Of a stretch of DNA of 25,654 nucleotides, positions 1 through 9,988 are shown piece by piece; the stretch's first letter is position 1; each line of letters begins with the position of its first letter. The stretch is from Allomyces macrogynus ATCC 38327 (taxonomy: Eukaryota; Blastocladiomycota; Blastocladiomycetes; Blastocladiales; Blastocladiaceae): the NCBI GenBank assembly GCA_000151295.1, contig GG745335.1, positions 1,114,116 to 1,139,769 of the forward strand. Reading direction: 5' to 3'. The notes under the pieces were generated by a model that saw nothing but the letters and a program-made list of their open reading frames with translations, was not told where the DNA came from and ran no database searches. Made by a program: the position numbers and the translations under genes.

Positions 1-1086
1 AACGTGCGCGCGAGCACTTGCAGCAGCTCGAGAACGAAGGGCGGCGACTTAAAGGCTAAGAACACCGACCTCGAGCGGCGACTTGCCGAGGCCGAGGCCG
101 AACTGGCCAAGTCGTGCCAAGGCGGAACCGCTGAGCGTGATCCATCCGCGACGCCAACGACCAAGTCGGCACGTGCAGCTGCTCCTGCTGAGGTGGCCGC
201 AGTGACCACGGCCGTGACCTCACGGTCATCGTCGCCTGCGGGGCGCACCGCCCATGACCATCAAGTCGCTCGGCGCTCTATTTGCACTCATGGTCATGAG
301 CGCCGCCTGGCTGCTGCCGGGCGTTCCCGTGGGTCCCGCTCGCGCTGCGCCCCAAACAGGGGCAGGAGCTCGCTCCCGCTCGGGTGGATCCTAGACAATC
401 CGGCCCAGGGCGCCGTGCTCGGGTCGTCAGTCCAGGACCTCCTCACGGGACTCGACTGGACGGGGATGCCGGCACTCACGTCGGCGTGGGACGGGATGGA
501 CCTTGACCCGGCCATGCCGTCGCCGGCCGTGACCACGCCGCTGGCCCGGGCCTACCCGAACGCAGACTTGGCCGCGACGACGCCCCTGGCCGCCGCGCTG
601 TACCCAAACATGCAGCCAGCCGCGGTCACGCCCGTTGCCGCGCAGTTTGACCGGCTCATGGTCCCGTCGGCGGTCGTTGAGAAGGCGGTGTCGATGTCGC
701 CTGTCGCGCCCATGTTCGATGGCTCGATGTACCTCGAGCCGCAGCCGCTGCCGTCGCAGCCGCTGCCCCAGATGCAGATGCAGCCGGCGCCGAGTGCCGC
801 GTCGGACCTGGCCGTCGCCATGAACGATGTCACCTTCTTGACCACTGACGCTGCCATGGCCGTCGAGCCTCCGACGCCAGTCGGGACCGACGCGTACCCG
901 GGCCTGATGGCTACCGACCCGACGCTCGCCATGTGGATGGCCATGTCCGGGTTCGTTGCGCCGAATGACCTGCACGCACCGACGCCGAATGCGTTTGCGT
1001 CGACGTTGTTGCCGGGTAGTTGGGCGCCGACGCCGGCGTTCTCGGAGTTAGCGTGGGCCACGGGTGCTTGCCCGGGCATGAAGTAA
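1..1086 (+). CDS. bZIP transcription factor, 3' part (5' end outside window, frame broken)
   Basis: This is the C-terminal part of a probable bZIP DNA-binding factor. In frame 3, bases 3-56 encode the end of the basic region and the first zipper heptads (RAREHLQQLENEGRRL), then hit a stop at 57-59. Frame 1 continues the same helix with KAKNTDLERRLAEAEAELAK. Leucines line up every seven residues across the join, so one base appears to be extra at about 51-57. From about 400 to the stop at 1084-1086 the frame-1 protein is rich in Pro, Ala, Met and Thr, with repeated TTPLA/AVTPVA-like motifs typical of a disordered activation region. Bases 254-388 in frame 2 encode a hydrophobic stretch (LGALFALMVMSAAWLLPG) that looks like a membrane segment, with better codon use than frame 1 there, so two more frame breaks are possible. 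The zipper is well supported; the middle is uncertain. Which bZIP family it belongs to is unknown. Confidence 0.6.
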   Translation, partial: NVRASTCSSSRTKGGDLKAKNTDLERRLAEAEAELAKSCQGGTAERDPSATPTTKSARAAAPAEVAAVTTAVTSRSSSPAGRTAHDHQVARRSICTHGHERRLAAAGRSRGSRSRCAPNRGRSSLPLGWILDNPAQGAVLGSSVQDLLTGLDWTGMPALTSAWDGMDLDPAMPSPAVTTPLARAYPNADLAATTPLAAALYPNMQPAAVTPVAAQFDRLMVPSAVVEKAVSMSPVAPMFDGSMYLEPQPLPSQPLPQMQMQPAPSAASDLAVAMNDVTFLTTDAAMAVEPPTPVGTDAYPGLMATDPTLAMWMAMSGFVAPNDLHAPTPNAFASTLLPGSWAPTPAFSELAWATGACPGMK

Positions 1087-1104
1087 AGAAGGGTGGGAGG
1101 AGTC

Positions 1105-1121
1105 TTTTTTTTTTTTTTTTT
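1105..1121 (+). repeat. T17 homopolymer tract just after the bZIP stop codon
   Basis: An uninterrupted run of 17 T lies 19 bases after the stop codon at 1086, in the sense orientation. It would be a U tract in the 3' UTR. A similar sense T tract follows the RNA polymerase III subunit gene. Between this tract and the end of M1 copy 1 (1122-1437) I see no gene; the two flanking genes converge here, so the stretch should hold both 3' UTRs. Confidence 0.8.
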
Positions 1122-1377
1122 GTGCACATCGTGCTGTTGCTGTGCCTATTCTTCCTGTTGTTAATGTCTTTTCTTGTCGAGCATCCGTTCATCAGTGCCG
1201 TTTTGGGATTTCGCCATCGGTTTTTGCTGCCACGCTCGCTGTGCATCTTCAATCGCAAATTAATACCGTTTTCGTACCCAACTTCTTTTGGCTTGCTGTG
1301 CATCCACTTGCACGACCTGCCACTGACAACAGTAGAGCAAGTTCAGATGAGGAGCAAAATTTGCATTCATTTCGAAC

Positions 1378-1393
1378 GACAATCATGATTGTC
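1378..1393. repeat. Perfect 16-bp palindrome in the convergent 3' intergenic region
   Basis: The sequence GACAATCATGATTGTC is its own reverse complement. It lies about 45 bases past the stop codon of M1 copy 1. It could be a protein-binding site, a 3'-UTR hairpin or chance. Confidence 0.6.
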
Positions 1394-1437
1394 CGCTTCC
1401 ATCAACGACACGCGAGCAAGTGTTCCACTTCGCTCAT

Positions 1438-4372
1438 CTACTCGTCCTTGGCCGCCTCCTTGGCCGCCTCCTTGGCACGCGCCTGCTCCTCCGCGCGTTC
1501 CAAACTCTTAGCCTCGAGCTTGCGCACCAACTTCTCCAATTCCTCCACGCGCTTCGTCAACCCGGCGACCGCCGGATCCGACCCACCAGCCTTGCGCAAC
1601 CCCTTGATCACCTTACGAATCCGCGGGCGATCCTGCTCGGCAAACAGCGGCACCGCCGCTTCGATCGCGGCCGCATAACTCGCCGCTGGCTGCCCGATCG
1701 CGGCCAACGCCCCAACCGCGCGGCTACGCACGACCGACGCGCGGTCCGTCAGTGCCTCGGCAACGACTTCGACAATCGTGTCGCGCACGGGCTTGTTCAC
1801 CCAGGACGCGACCGAGGCCAGCGCCGACAGGACCGCCGCACGCAACTTGTCGTGCACGTCGGCGTGCATCAAGTCCGCGGCTTGTGCGAGCAGGTACTGC
1901 GCGGCCTCGGGCGTGCGGAAGTCGCCGAGCGCCGTGAGCGCCGCGGTCCGGACCGTCGCGAGATGGTCCGGGATCGACGTGTCTTCGTAGTGCTGCACGA
2001 GCGTCGCCCAGTCGTCATCGTGCCGTTGGATGGAGAGGGAGCCGAGGAGCGCTGCGCGCTGGCGGTATGTCAGGTCCTCCTGCGCGAGCAACTCAAGCAC
2101 GGCCGTGCGCACCGCTGCGTGCTTGAACCGAAGGGTGGCGTACATTTCGGCCTTGACCTCGTCAGACGTTTCGCGGCGGACCAGGTCGATCAGGGCCGCG
2201 ACCGCAGGCGCGTGGCGGAGTTTACCAAGCGCGCGCGCAATTTCCTTGCGCACGCCCGGCACGGTTTCCTCGGCGGCGGCGAGCTGGATCTTGCGCAGGG
2301 TCGCGAAGTCTGCGTCCTTGATGAGCGTGCGGTAAGCGCGGATCCGGTTGACCACGTCGCGACCGGTCTTGGCCGTGCTCAACAAGATCGCCTGCTCCGG
2401 CTTGAAGTCCTCGGCGAACCCAAACAGCTGGTGGCCGTCAGGGTCAATCTCGACGCGCGCTGGCTTGGTCGGGATGGCGATCGCCGCCTGTGCGCGCGCA
2501 TTATCGCCCGTGAACTGCGCGACCGTGCGGTAAACGGTTCCGTCGGCCGTGGCAAACTCGACGGCCACGTCCATGGCAAACAGCGGCACGCGCTTCTTCA
2601 GGTCAGCCTGTGTCTGCTCGATCGTGACGGCGGCCACCTTGCGGTCGGCGTCGTACTGGAACGACGCCTTGAAGATCGGGTAACCCTTGGAGTGGAACCA
2701 CTGGTCAAAGAACAGCGTCAGGTTCAGGCCCGAGAATTCTTCCATGACGCGCTTGAAGTCTTCGGTTTCGACGGTCTTGCCAGCGTAACGCTGCAGGTAC
2801 GCGGACACGGCCGGCCAAAAGACGGCGTCGCCGAGGAGCGAGCGGAGCATGTGGATGCGCGCACCGCCGCCCGGGTAGGTCGTCATGTCGAACATGTTCC
2901 AGCTGTGGTCGTACTTGCGGCACACGACGGGGCGGAGGTAGCGCTGTGTCTCAGAAATGTAGCTGGAGGGTGGGAACGCTTGGTTAGGGCCTGACCAACA
3001 GCGGACGCGCTCACGAGCGACAAGACGAGAGAGAGAGAGAGGGAGAGGGAAGGAGAGAGAGGGAGAGGGCGTACCGCTCCTGGTCGTTGAACCGGTACAG
3101 GCGCGCATTGTCGTGGCGCTCCTCCGGCGTCGCGCCGTGGTTCTCCTCAACCCAGACGCCCTCAATGTAGGTCGCCCACGACTCCTTAAGCCACGCGTGC
3201 TCAAAGTAGCGAATGACTATCGGGCACGATCAGGTCAGCTTCATCGACTTGGTCCAGCAGGTGGAGAAGTGAGTGGAAGACGTGCCGGTCATGTCGCCAA
3301 AGTAGGTGTGCGCCATTTCGTGAATGTTGACCGTGTCAATGCGGAACTTCCAGTCGCGAGCGTGCGTGTCGTCCATAGTCACGAAATCGCCCCACGAGAC
3401 GAGCGAGATGTTCTCCATGGCGCCGCCAATAAAGGGTGCCGTAAACTGGTAGTACTTGGGCCACGGGAATGGCGTGCCGACGCGCGTCGACAGCCACTCG
3501 ATCATGGCGGGCGTGCTGTCGAACGCCTTCAAGATATGCTCAGCCTGGTGCGCCTTGGGGCCAAAGTACTTGATCGGGACCCCATTGGCTTCGCGGTCGT
3601 CGACGACCGTGAAATCACCAACGGCCATGCAAATCAGGTACGACGGGCACGGGAAGTCGAGATGGTACTTGGTCGTCTTCTTGCTGCCGTCCTCGGACTC
3701 TTCCTCGCCGACGAGCGCGCCGTTGGCGTAGGCGTGCATGTGCGCCGGCGCCGTCAGCGCAAACGACAGCTTGGTGCGCACCGTCGGCTCATCAACCGTC
3801 GGCAGCCAGTATCGCGCACGCTCCGTCTCGTGGTCGGTGACCACGTACTCGCCGTACGACTCGCGGTCGTAGCTCGGGTGCGCGAAAAACAGACCCGAGA
3901 CGGGCTTCGTCACCGAGTACCGAATCGTGACGTGCCGCTCCTCGTCCTTGGCAAACGGCGCCGCCCACTGGATGTGCAGTTCCTTGCCGTCGTACTCGAA
4001 CCCGGCCAGCAGCTCGCCCTCGACCTCGACGTCGTCAAAGCTCACAGCGTGCAGCTTGAGCTGCGACGCCGCTTTCGCGATCGCGGGCGTCGCCGCAGGG
4101 GCCGCCGGCACGTCGCGGTTGCACCGCACCGTGTGCGTCACAGCAAACTTGGCCGAGGCACCCCCGAAATCAAAGTCGGCGTGCACGTCAATGTGCACGG
4201 GCTCGAGGACCATGTTGGGCGCATAGTGCGTGCGCGCATCGGGTTCGGCGAAACCGACCAGATCGTGCTGGTCGTCAGCGCTGTTGCGAGCCTGCACGAG
4301 CAGACTGTGGCGGCCCTCGACGGCCTCAAGCGTCTCGTCCGACATGCGGTGGTGCGCGCACGAGCACGGCAT
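1438..4372 (-). CDS. M1-family zinc metallo-aminopeptidase, copy 1
   Basis: This gene encodes a gluzincin aminopeptidase that removes N-terminal residues from peptides. The exons are 4372-3286, 3216-3075 and 2962-1438 (phases 1 and 2), giving 917 residues. The exopeptidase motif GAMEN falls at about residues 317-321. The zinc site HEMAH is at 351-355 and the third zinc ligand, Glu374 in LKESW, follows exactly 18 residues after the second His. A TYPGGARIHML segment supplies the expected catalytic Tyr region. The C-terminal half has alpha-helical HEAT-like repeats and ends in a Lys/Glu-rich coiled coil. I chose the ATG at 4372 because its context is CCCACCATGC, copy 2 starts with a matching MPCxCAH, and no earlier in-frame ATG was seen. 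Intron 1 (3217-3285) has a GC donor. Intron 2 (2963-3074) holds a long pyrimidine tract. No leader peptide is evident, so a cytosolic enzyme is inferred. All catalytic motifs are intact. Confidence 0.9.
2591..2781 (-). repeat. 191-bp near-identical block shared with M1 copy 2
   Basis: This block matches 20087-20277 with a single difference, which changes Leu here to Gln in copy 2. Sequence just upstream in the genes differs at many sites. Identity remains high but not perfect for roughly another 180 bases downstream. Confidence 0.85.
3027..3069 (+). repeat. Purine-only GA-rich simple repeat inside M1 copy 1 intron 2
   Basis: Forty-three bases contain only G and A on the plus strand, mostly GA dinucleotides. 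On the transcribed strand this is a CT tract close to the 5' splice site of intron 2 (2963-3074). It explains why this intron is longer (112 bp) than the copy 2 intron at the same place (64 bp). Confidence 0.85.
3217..3285 (-). other. GC-AG intron 1 of M1 copy 1
   Basis: The 69-base intron begins GCACGT and ends GATAG. The matching intron in copy 2 (19628-19699) begins GTATGT and sits at the same codon and phase. Flanking exon bases (ATGACCG and TCATTCGCTAC) give DMT-VIRYFEHAW only if this GC donor is used. The nearest GT, four bases further in, leads to a stop within a few codons. Confidence 0.75.
3384..3481 (-). repeat. 98-bp identical block shared with M1 copy 2
   Basis: This block around the GAMEN motif is identical to 19432-19529. 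It is separated from the 716-bp block by about 70 bases in which the two copies clearly differ in both protein and silent positions. Confidence 0.9.
3552..4267 (-). repeat. 716-bp perfect inverted repeat, left arm (in M1 copy 1 exon 1)
   Basis: The reverse complement of this block equals 18646-19361 at every base; I compared all 716 positions and saw no mismatch or gap. Coordinates relate as x and 22913 minus x. Outside the block the two genes diverge at once: unrelated leader sequence on the 5' side, and scattered substitutions from the codon after the shared KYFGPKA on the 3' side. Confidence 0.95.
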
Positions 4373-4570
4373 GGTGGGTGCGCGGGTGGTGGTGGGAGTG
4401 GAGACGTGCGGGCGAGTGAGGCCGACGAGCGGGTTCGCGGTGAGGACGCTGAGTGCACGGGGCGAACTTGGAGTGGTTGCTGCTGCTGCTGCTGGCGACA
4501 GACGCAAATGCGTTTGCGTCGGCGACGGCAGAGAAGCGAGGACCGGTGCTATCTGGTGGAGGCGACGACC

Positions 4571-4576
4571 TTTATA
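4571..4576 (-). promoter_or_regulatory. TATA-like box upstream of M1 copy 1
   Basis: TATAAA in the context CAGGTATAAAGG lies about 200 bases upstream of the start codon at 4372. Copy 2 has a TATAAG in a similar GGTATAAG context about 135 bases upstream of its matching ATG, which supports both as core promoter elements. Confidence 0.5.
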
Positions 4577-5203
4577 CCTGCCCCGCCGCCAAGCGCACGC
4601 CGCGGGAACATCGCGTCGAAGGTGCAGTTTGCGCTCGGCGCGTCGCGTCGACTTCGGACGCGTCGCGTGCCAGCCAGTCAGTCAGCGAGAGTAATGGTCG
4701 GAGCGGGAGATCGACCGCGAATGACCTCCCTTCCCCCAGGCCGTCGCCTTTGGTGAACGTCGTCGGAGGCGGGCACCACGCATGTCTCTTGTGAGCGTCG
4801 CGGATGGTGTCGCGTGGCGGAATGACGTGCTGGTTCATTGTTGACGGGCGAGGGAAACAACAAGGGAACGGCCGAACTCGGCAAAAGCCAGGGATGGGTC
4901 GAGTTGTTTTGTCGGCTCAAACGCGCATCTCGCCACAAAATTGCTCGTGTGATCCTACGTTGGGGATGTGTTTCAAGTTTGCTGTTGCTCCAAGTTTCGC
5001 AACGCAAATCTAGCCCAAGAACATCTGACACGACCGTGATTGTGGAAGTGGTCGACCATCAACGTCTGCGGAAGCGCACAGAAAAGCGACGAGGTGACAG
5101 GAGCGTCCGCTGTGAGGACGCGCAAGGATCAGGAAGTGTCGCGGACACGACGAGGCACGCCAGAAGACATGTGAAGTAATAGAATCAATCTGTTTTGGCT
5201 CCG
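4577..5203. other. Intergenic region between M1 copy 1 and the Pol III subunit gene
   Basis: About 630 bases separate the M1 copy 1 promoter region from the 3' end of the upstream minus-strand gene. Open frames here have no recognisable domain and poor composition. I see no RNA gene. The part next to 4577 probably holds upstream regulatory sequence for M1 copy 1. Confidence 0.5.
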
Positions 5204-5240
5204 AAAAAAAAAAAAATGAAACCGGGTCGCCAACGACCCG
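5204..5240 (-). terminator. Hairpin followed by T13 tract after the Pol III subunit gene
   Basis: Read on the minus strand, the stop codon (5253-5255) is followed by a 7-bp stem with a 4-base loop (5223-5240; GGGTCG, loop TTGG, CGACCC core) and then 13 T (5204-5216). It resembles a bacterial-style terminator or a Pol III stop signal. In a protein-coding Pol II gene a 3'-end processing or stability role is only a guess. Confidence 0.35.
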
Positions 5241-5252
5241 ACCCTGCGCGCC

Positions 5253-8200
5253 CTAGTACGCCTCGAGCACGAGCTTGGGCACAATGTTCATGGCTTGCAG
5301 TTCCTGGAAGAGCAGCTTGGCCGCGTACGGGATCTGCAGCTGCGTCATATCGGCGGCCGACCGACACTTTTGACACCAGCCCGGGTACCCGAGCAGCCCA
5401 CACCCTTGACAGACGTGCACCGTGAACGCGTCCGACGAAATCATTAGCCGCTCGAGCAAGAGCATCGACGCGCCGTGGCCAATCAAACAGTCGCGCTCCA
5501 TCTCGCCGAGACGCAGGCCACCGTCGCGTGAGCGACCCTCGGTCGGCTGCCGCGTGAGCACGGCGCGTGGTCCGCGCGCGCGCGCGTGCATCTTGTCCAT
5601 GACCATGTGCTTGAGCTTCTGGTAGTAGATGGGCCCAAAGAAAATGTAGGCCGATAATGGCTCGCCGGTCACGCCCGACGTGACATAATCCTTGCCCGCG
5701 TAGTTGTACCCGGCCTCGACAAGAATCTTCGACATGTCCTCGACCTTGGACCCGCCAAACGCCGTACCGTACTGCAACTCGCCCTTGAGCACGCCGGCTT
5801 TCCCGGCCAGCAGCTCGATCATCTTCCCGACCGTCATGCGCGATGGGAACCCGTGCGGGTTCATGATAATGTCGGGGCAAATGCCTTGGTCGTTGAACGG
5901 CATGTCCTCTTGGTTGACAATGATGCCCGTCACACCCTTTTGCCCGTGCCGCGACGAAAACTTGTCGCCGAGTTCCGGCCGCCGCGTTTGCCGCAAAAGC
6001 ACCTTGATCAAGGTCGAGTCCGACTCGGCCGGTGCCATCAAAATCTTGTCCACGTACGACGGTACCGGCAGCTTGTAGGTGAGCGGCTCGTCACTGTGCT
6101 TGAGCTCGTTCGGGTTGTTGGGGTCGGTCGACGGCGCCTGCTTGTTGACGTAGACCTGGCCCTGCTCGAGCTGCAGCCCGACACCGGCCAGACCGTCGGC
6201 CTCGAGCTGCTTGTGCTTGAAGAGGCCCGGCACCGGATCGCCGAGCCGGTCAAACGTGCCGTTCGCGTATCTCTTGAGCACGGTCGCGGACTTTTTGAGA
6301 ACAATGCACCGGCCAAACCCGCGGTCAAGCGAGGCCTTGTTGAGTACGAGCGCGTCCTCGATATCGTACCCGGAATAAGACATGACGGCGAGCATGGCAT
6401 TGTGCCCGGCCGGCACCTTGTCGTAGTTGATGAGCTCGATCGTCTTGGTCTTGACCATGGGCTGCTGCGTGTAGACGAGCAAATAGAGCAGCGTGTCCAT
6501 GCGGTCAAACTGGTTGTACCCGATTGCGCCCATGGCCTGTTTACCCATGGCGCACTGGTACGTGTTGCGCGGCGACTGGTTGTGGTGCGGGTACGGAATC
6601 AGGCCGGCCACCGCGCCGAGAATCGTAAACGGCTCAATCTCGAGATGCGTCGTGGCGTCGATAATGTCGTGCTCGTACAAGGCAATATGAATGTCGTTTT
6701 CCTCGTTCACGTCGAGGTACTCGATCAAACCGCACTTCAGGAAATCGTCAAACACGAGACACCCGGCGTGCAGCTGCTTCATGTGGTGCGCCGTGACGCG
6801 CGGCCGCTGGTTCTCGACAATGATGAGCGGGCGGCACACACGGCCCGAGTCGCACGCGACGTGAATCGACTGCATTGACGCTTGCGTGTAGATCGAGACA
6901 AACGACGATATTTTACCGGCGCGGCGCATGCGTCGGAACGACGTGACAAACTGCTTGGGTGCGTGTGTGATGCCGACGAGCACACCGTTCAGGAACACGA
7001 GCCACGCCGCATACATTTCGTCGCCCGTGAGCAGGCCCACGTCGCGCACACCGAGGGCAAACATGAGCTTGGCAATGGGCGCCTCGTCAGACGTGGTCGT
7101 GATGTGCGTCATAAGCGCCAAGTTCTTGACGAGCCCACATGCCTCGCCTTCGGGCGTGTCCGACGGACACAGCATGCCCCACTGCGACGGCTGCAGCGAC
7201 CGCGGGCCTGAGACTTTACGCGTCTTTTCAAACTGCGAGTTGATGCGCGTCATCATACCGAGCGCCGAAACAAACGAGAGCCGCGTCAGCGCCTGCGTGA
7301 TTCCGGCACGGTCCATCTTGAATCGCTTGATGTTCCAGTTGCCCGTGGAAATGGCACGCACAAAACCCTCCGTGATCGTGATCTGGTGCGACGAGAGCTG
7401 CAGAGCCGCGTCAAACGCCCGCGCGCGCGCCTTTTGCTTCAAAATCTTGTCAATGTTGGCCTTGACTTCGGTCGTGAACCGCTTGAACGAGTCGTCAAAC
7501 AGCAGCGCAAGCAGTTCGCCGGCCAATTCCAGACGCTTGTTGCCGAGGAAATCGCGGTCATCCACTTCCTCGCGCGAAGACGAGAGCAGGACGCGCCGGC
7601 ACATCAAGGCAATGTAGACGCACTTGGGTTTGAAGTAGAGCCGCGCACGGGCACGTGCGAGAGAACGATGGTCGCGAGCACTTCGAGCGCTTCTTCTTGC
7701 CTCGTCAGCGGGGCTTTGTACCCTGGCACGAGCCCGCCTTGGACATTTTGCACCGCGTGGCAATATAGTCGAGGCGGCCTGCTGCTGCGGGAAGATGCCG
7801 AGGCACGGCGGCATCCTACGAGCGACGGTGCAAACATTTCGAGCAAGTCGGCGTTGCGGCCCACAACCCATTTGCGAAATCTCAACGTCCGAGCACATGC
7901 CGAGCCCGCGCAAGATCACGACTACGGGAATGTCCTCGGTGAGCGTGTTGTGTTTCATGTAGAGCTTCTTGTGCTTGAGAAACACGTGCGTCTTGGACTT
8001 GCGCTCGAGCGTCGACGAAGTGACGGTCGCGACGATCCCGCCCGTCCGGTCGACGTCGACAATGATGCGGTTTTTGGACAGCTGCTCCTGGACCAAAATC
8101 ACCTTTTCCGACCCTTTCACGACAAAGTAGCCTCCCGGGTCGAGCGGGCACTCGGTCATTTGCGCCAGGTCGGCAAAGGACTTGCCGTAGAGGTGGCAGT

Positions 8201-8808
8201 GCTTGGACCGCAGCATGATTGGGATGCGGCCAATGGTCACATTCTTTTTGCGCACAATTTGCTTGCCGCGCACGTACTCGATGTCGACGTTGATTGCGGC
8301 CCCGTAAGTCAAGTCGCGCAGTCGGCACTCGTGCGGGGTCAATGCGCGCGGCACGCCAAACGCGTCGAGGTGGTCAGGTTTGCCGACGCGAATGCCGGTA
8401 AATTGCAGGTAGAATTCCGGGTCGACGTCGGACTCGATGCGGTCGTTGGTGCGGACAATGTTGGCCATTTCTGTGGAGACAAAGTAGTCGAACGAGTCGA
8501 GGTGCTGCTTGATCAGGCCCTTGACTTTCAAGAAGGCCGGCAGCAGCGTCCACTTGTCCTGTAGAGCGATTGGTTTGGAACGCGTCAGTTTCGCGGCATC
8601 AAGAATTCGATCTCGCGTACGGTGGCAGCGGAGGCGGGCCTGTCGCGCGGATCAGAGGCAAAAAGGGATCAAGAGGGTTACTCACCTCGACGGTAGGCAC
8701 GGGCTCGTTGATGTCTTTGCCCAGGAATTGCGAATTGTCGTGCCAATCAATTTCCATGGCCGCCATGTCGACGGGCCCGTCGGGGTCCTTCTTGATCTTG
8801 GGCTCCAT
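5253..8808 (-). CDS. RPC2: DNA-directed RNA polymerase III second-largest subunit
   Basis: This encodes the beta-like subunit of RNA polymerase III (RPC2/POLR3B), which forms half of the active centre that makes tRNAs and 5S rRNA in the nucleus. Exon 1 is 8808-8686 (41 codons) and exon 2 is 8558-5253, joined across a 127-bp GT-AG intron (8559-8685) in phase 0 to give [19 protein letters not shown]. The expected product is about 1141 residues, normal for the family. Landmarks include [39 protein letters not shown], the [11 protein letters not shown] catalytic segment near residue 770, [13 protein letters not shown], and a C-terminal zinc ribbon (VCQGCG...WCQKC) near 1094-1117. The combination fits Pol III better than Pol I or II. 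Residues about 271-347 (7641-7869) are scrambled by frame switches, although the overall frame stays open, so the literal translation is wrong there. The gene shares a divergent 5' region with the BRPF gene. Confidence 0.93.
7641..7869 (-). other. Cluster of five frame switches inside the Pol III subunit gene
   Basis: Pieces that resemble POLR3B appear in order but in changing frames: [16 protein letters not shown] (second frame), IFPQQQA (main frame), [14 protein letters not shown] (third frame), [20 protein letters not shown] (second frame), then [16 protein letters not shown] (main frame). The switches lie at about 7867-7869, 7797-7820, 7771-7785, 7704-7740 and 7641-7650. The net shift is zero, so the long ORF survives. 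No GT-AG intron explains it because the conserved pieces are nearly contiguous. Confidence 0.75.
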
Positions 8809-9988
8809 GGTGCGCGATCACGGCCGGTGGGCCCAGAGGGAAAGCAGGTGCTGCGTTGGCGCCGCGTGCACGATCGGGGGTGCGAGGGACAGACGACAGA
8901 CGCGTTGCTGATCAGGGCCGCCGCGGGCTGGGTGGTTGGCGCCGGCGGTCGAAGCGTGAGGAGGGTGTTACGCGCTCGGAACGCGGCGCGAGGGCGGTGG
9001 AGACGCGATGCGGCAGGTTGGCGCGCGCGCGGTCGTGATGGGTGACGAGATTGCTGATCAATCGCGGCGGCTACGGCTGCGGGAAGGGTGGTCGAGCGTG
9101 GGGGTGCCGAGTCATACCCACGCACGTGATCCGTTGCTCGAATGGTCACTCGCCCGGCTGTGCGGCACTGCGCGACTCGACACTCGCAAGTCGCGACCAC
9201 GAACAAAATTCTGCGCTAACGCATGAGATATGCCGTTGGCCATAGAATCGCTCTTAGAGCACACAAGGTCAACGAAACGGCGAGAAACAATCGCCCACTG
9301 ACGCGTCTGTGAACCAATGTTCGCCTTCGCTTCGAAACACAGAGTTTTCACTCGCCCTCCTCAAATACTCGCGTATCACTCACCGACGAGGACTGAGTAG
9401 CGCAGAGTGCGCGGGGCTCTGACGGTTCGAGGAGTGACAGGATGATGATTATGGAGGCGCCCAGCCAGCAGATTCCGCCTTCCCAAGGAAGTTGTTGGGT
9501 GGTTGGACGAGCCCAGGTCTCTTTTGCTTTTTTAATGCCCAGGTCTCCTTCGAAATGCGTTGCCTCAGCAAGAAAAATCTGGCGGAAACTACCTGGTGCC
9601 AGTGGCCAGCAACTGATAGGGGCACGGTGCACGGTGGTTGAATGCAAGAGCAACAGATGGTGGTTTGACTCAGACTGGTGAAGAGGCTGCCTGCCTGCCA
9701 TAAACATCCAAAGCGACGTGCCTGCCCTGGTTCATCGCCCACCGCACGACGTCAGCCTTGTTGAAGCACGGGCGTCTCGACGACGACCGCCCCCCAACCA
9801 CGACGACGGGCCATCCCAAACCCAGCAGACAGCAAAGATCGCGCGCACCAAGGTCGACCGTCAACCGTGCGCCGACTGCAGCAAGTTCCGCGCCCGCTGT
9901 GGCGAGCTCGAAGACCACCAGCTGCCGCAAGCGGCTCGGTACCAACCCAACGGAGAGCTTTTGACCAACGACAGGCCAAGCCGACGGC
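8809..9988. other. Divergent intergenic region between Pol III subunit and BRPF genes
   Basis: These 1.18 kb separate two start codons on opposite strands and should contain both promoters. The part up to about 9200 is very GC-rich and the rest is closer to even composition. Short open frames on both strands show no recognisable domain. I found no convincing TATA box, tRNA or repeat. Confidence 0.5.

Noticed and set aside
1420..2994. 524-codon open frame on the plus strand
   Set aside because: It lies antisense to M1 copy 1 exon 3 and its protein is Arg/His/Val-rich without any domain. GC-rich genes produce such shadow frames.
3113..4756. 547-codon open frame on the plus strand
   Set aside because: Antisense to M1 copy 1 exon 1. 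The same shadow reappears opposite copy 2, as expected from the identical repeat.
5853..6878. 341-codon open frame on the plus strand
   Set aside because: Antisense to the strongly conserved Pol III subunit; no recognisable domain.
7386..8564. 392-codon open frame on the plus strand
   Set aside because: Antisense shadow of the Pol III subunit gene covering its frame-disturbed region.
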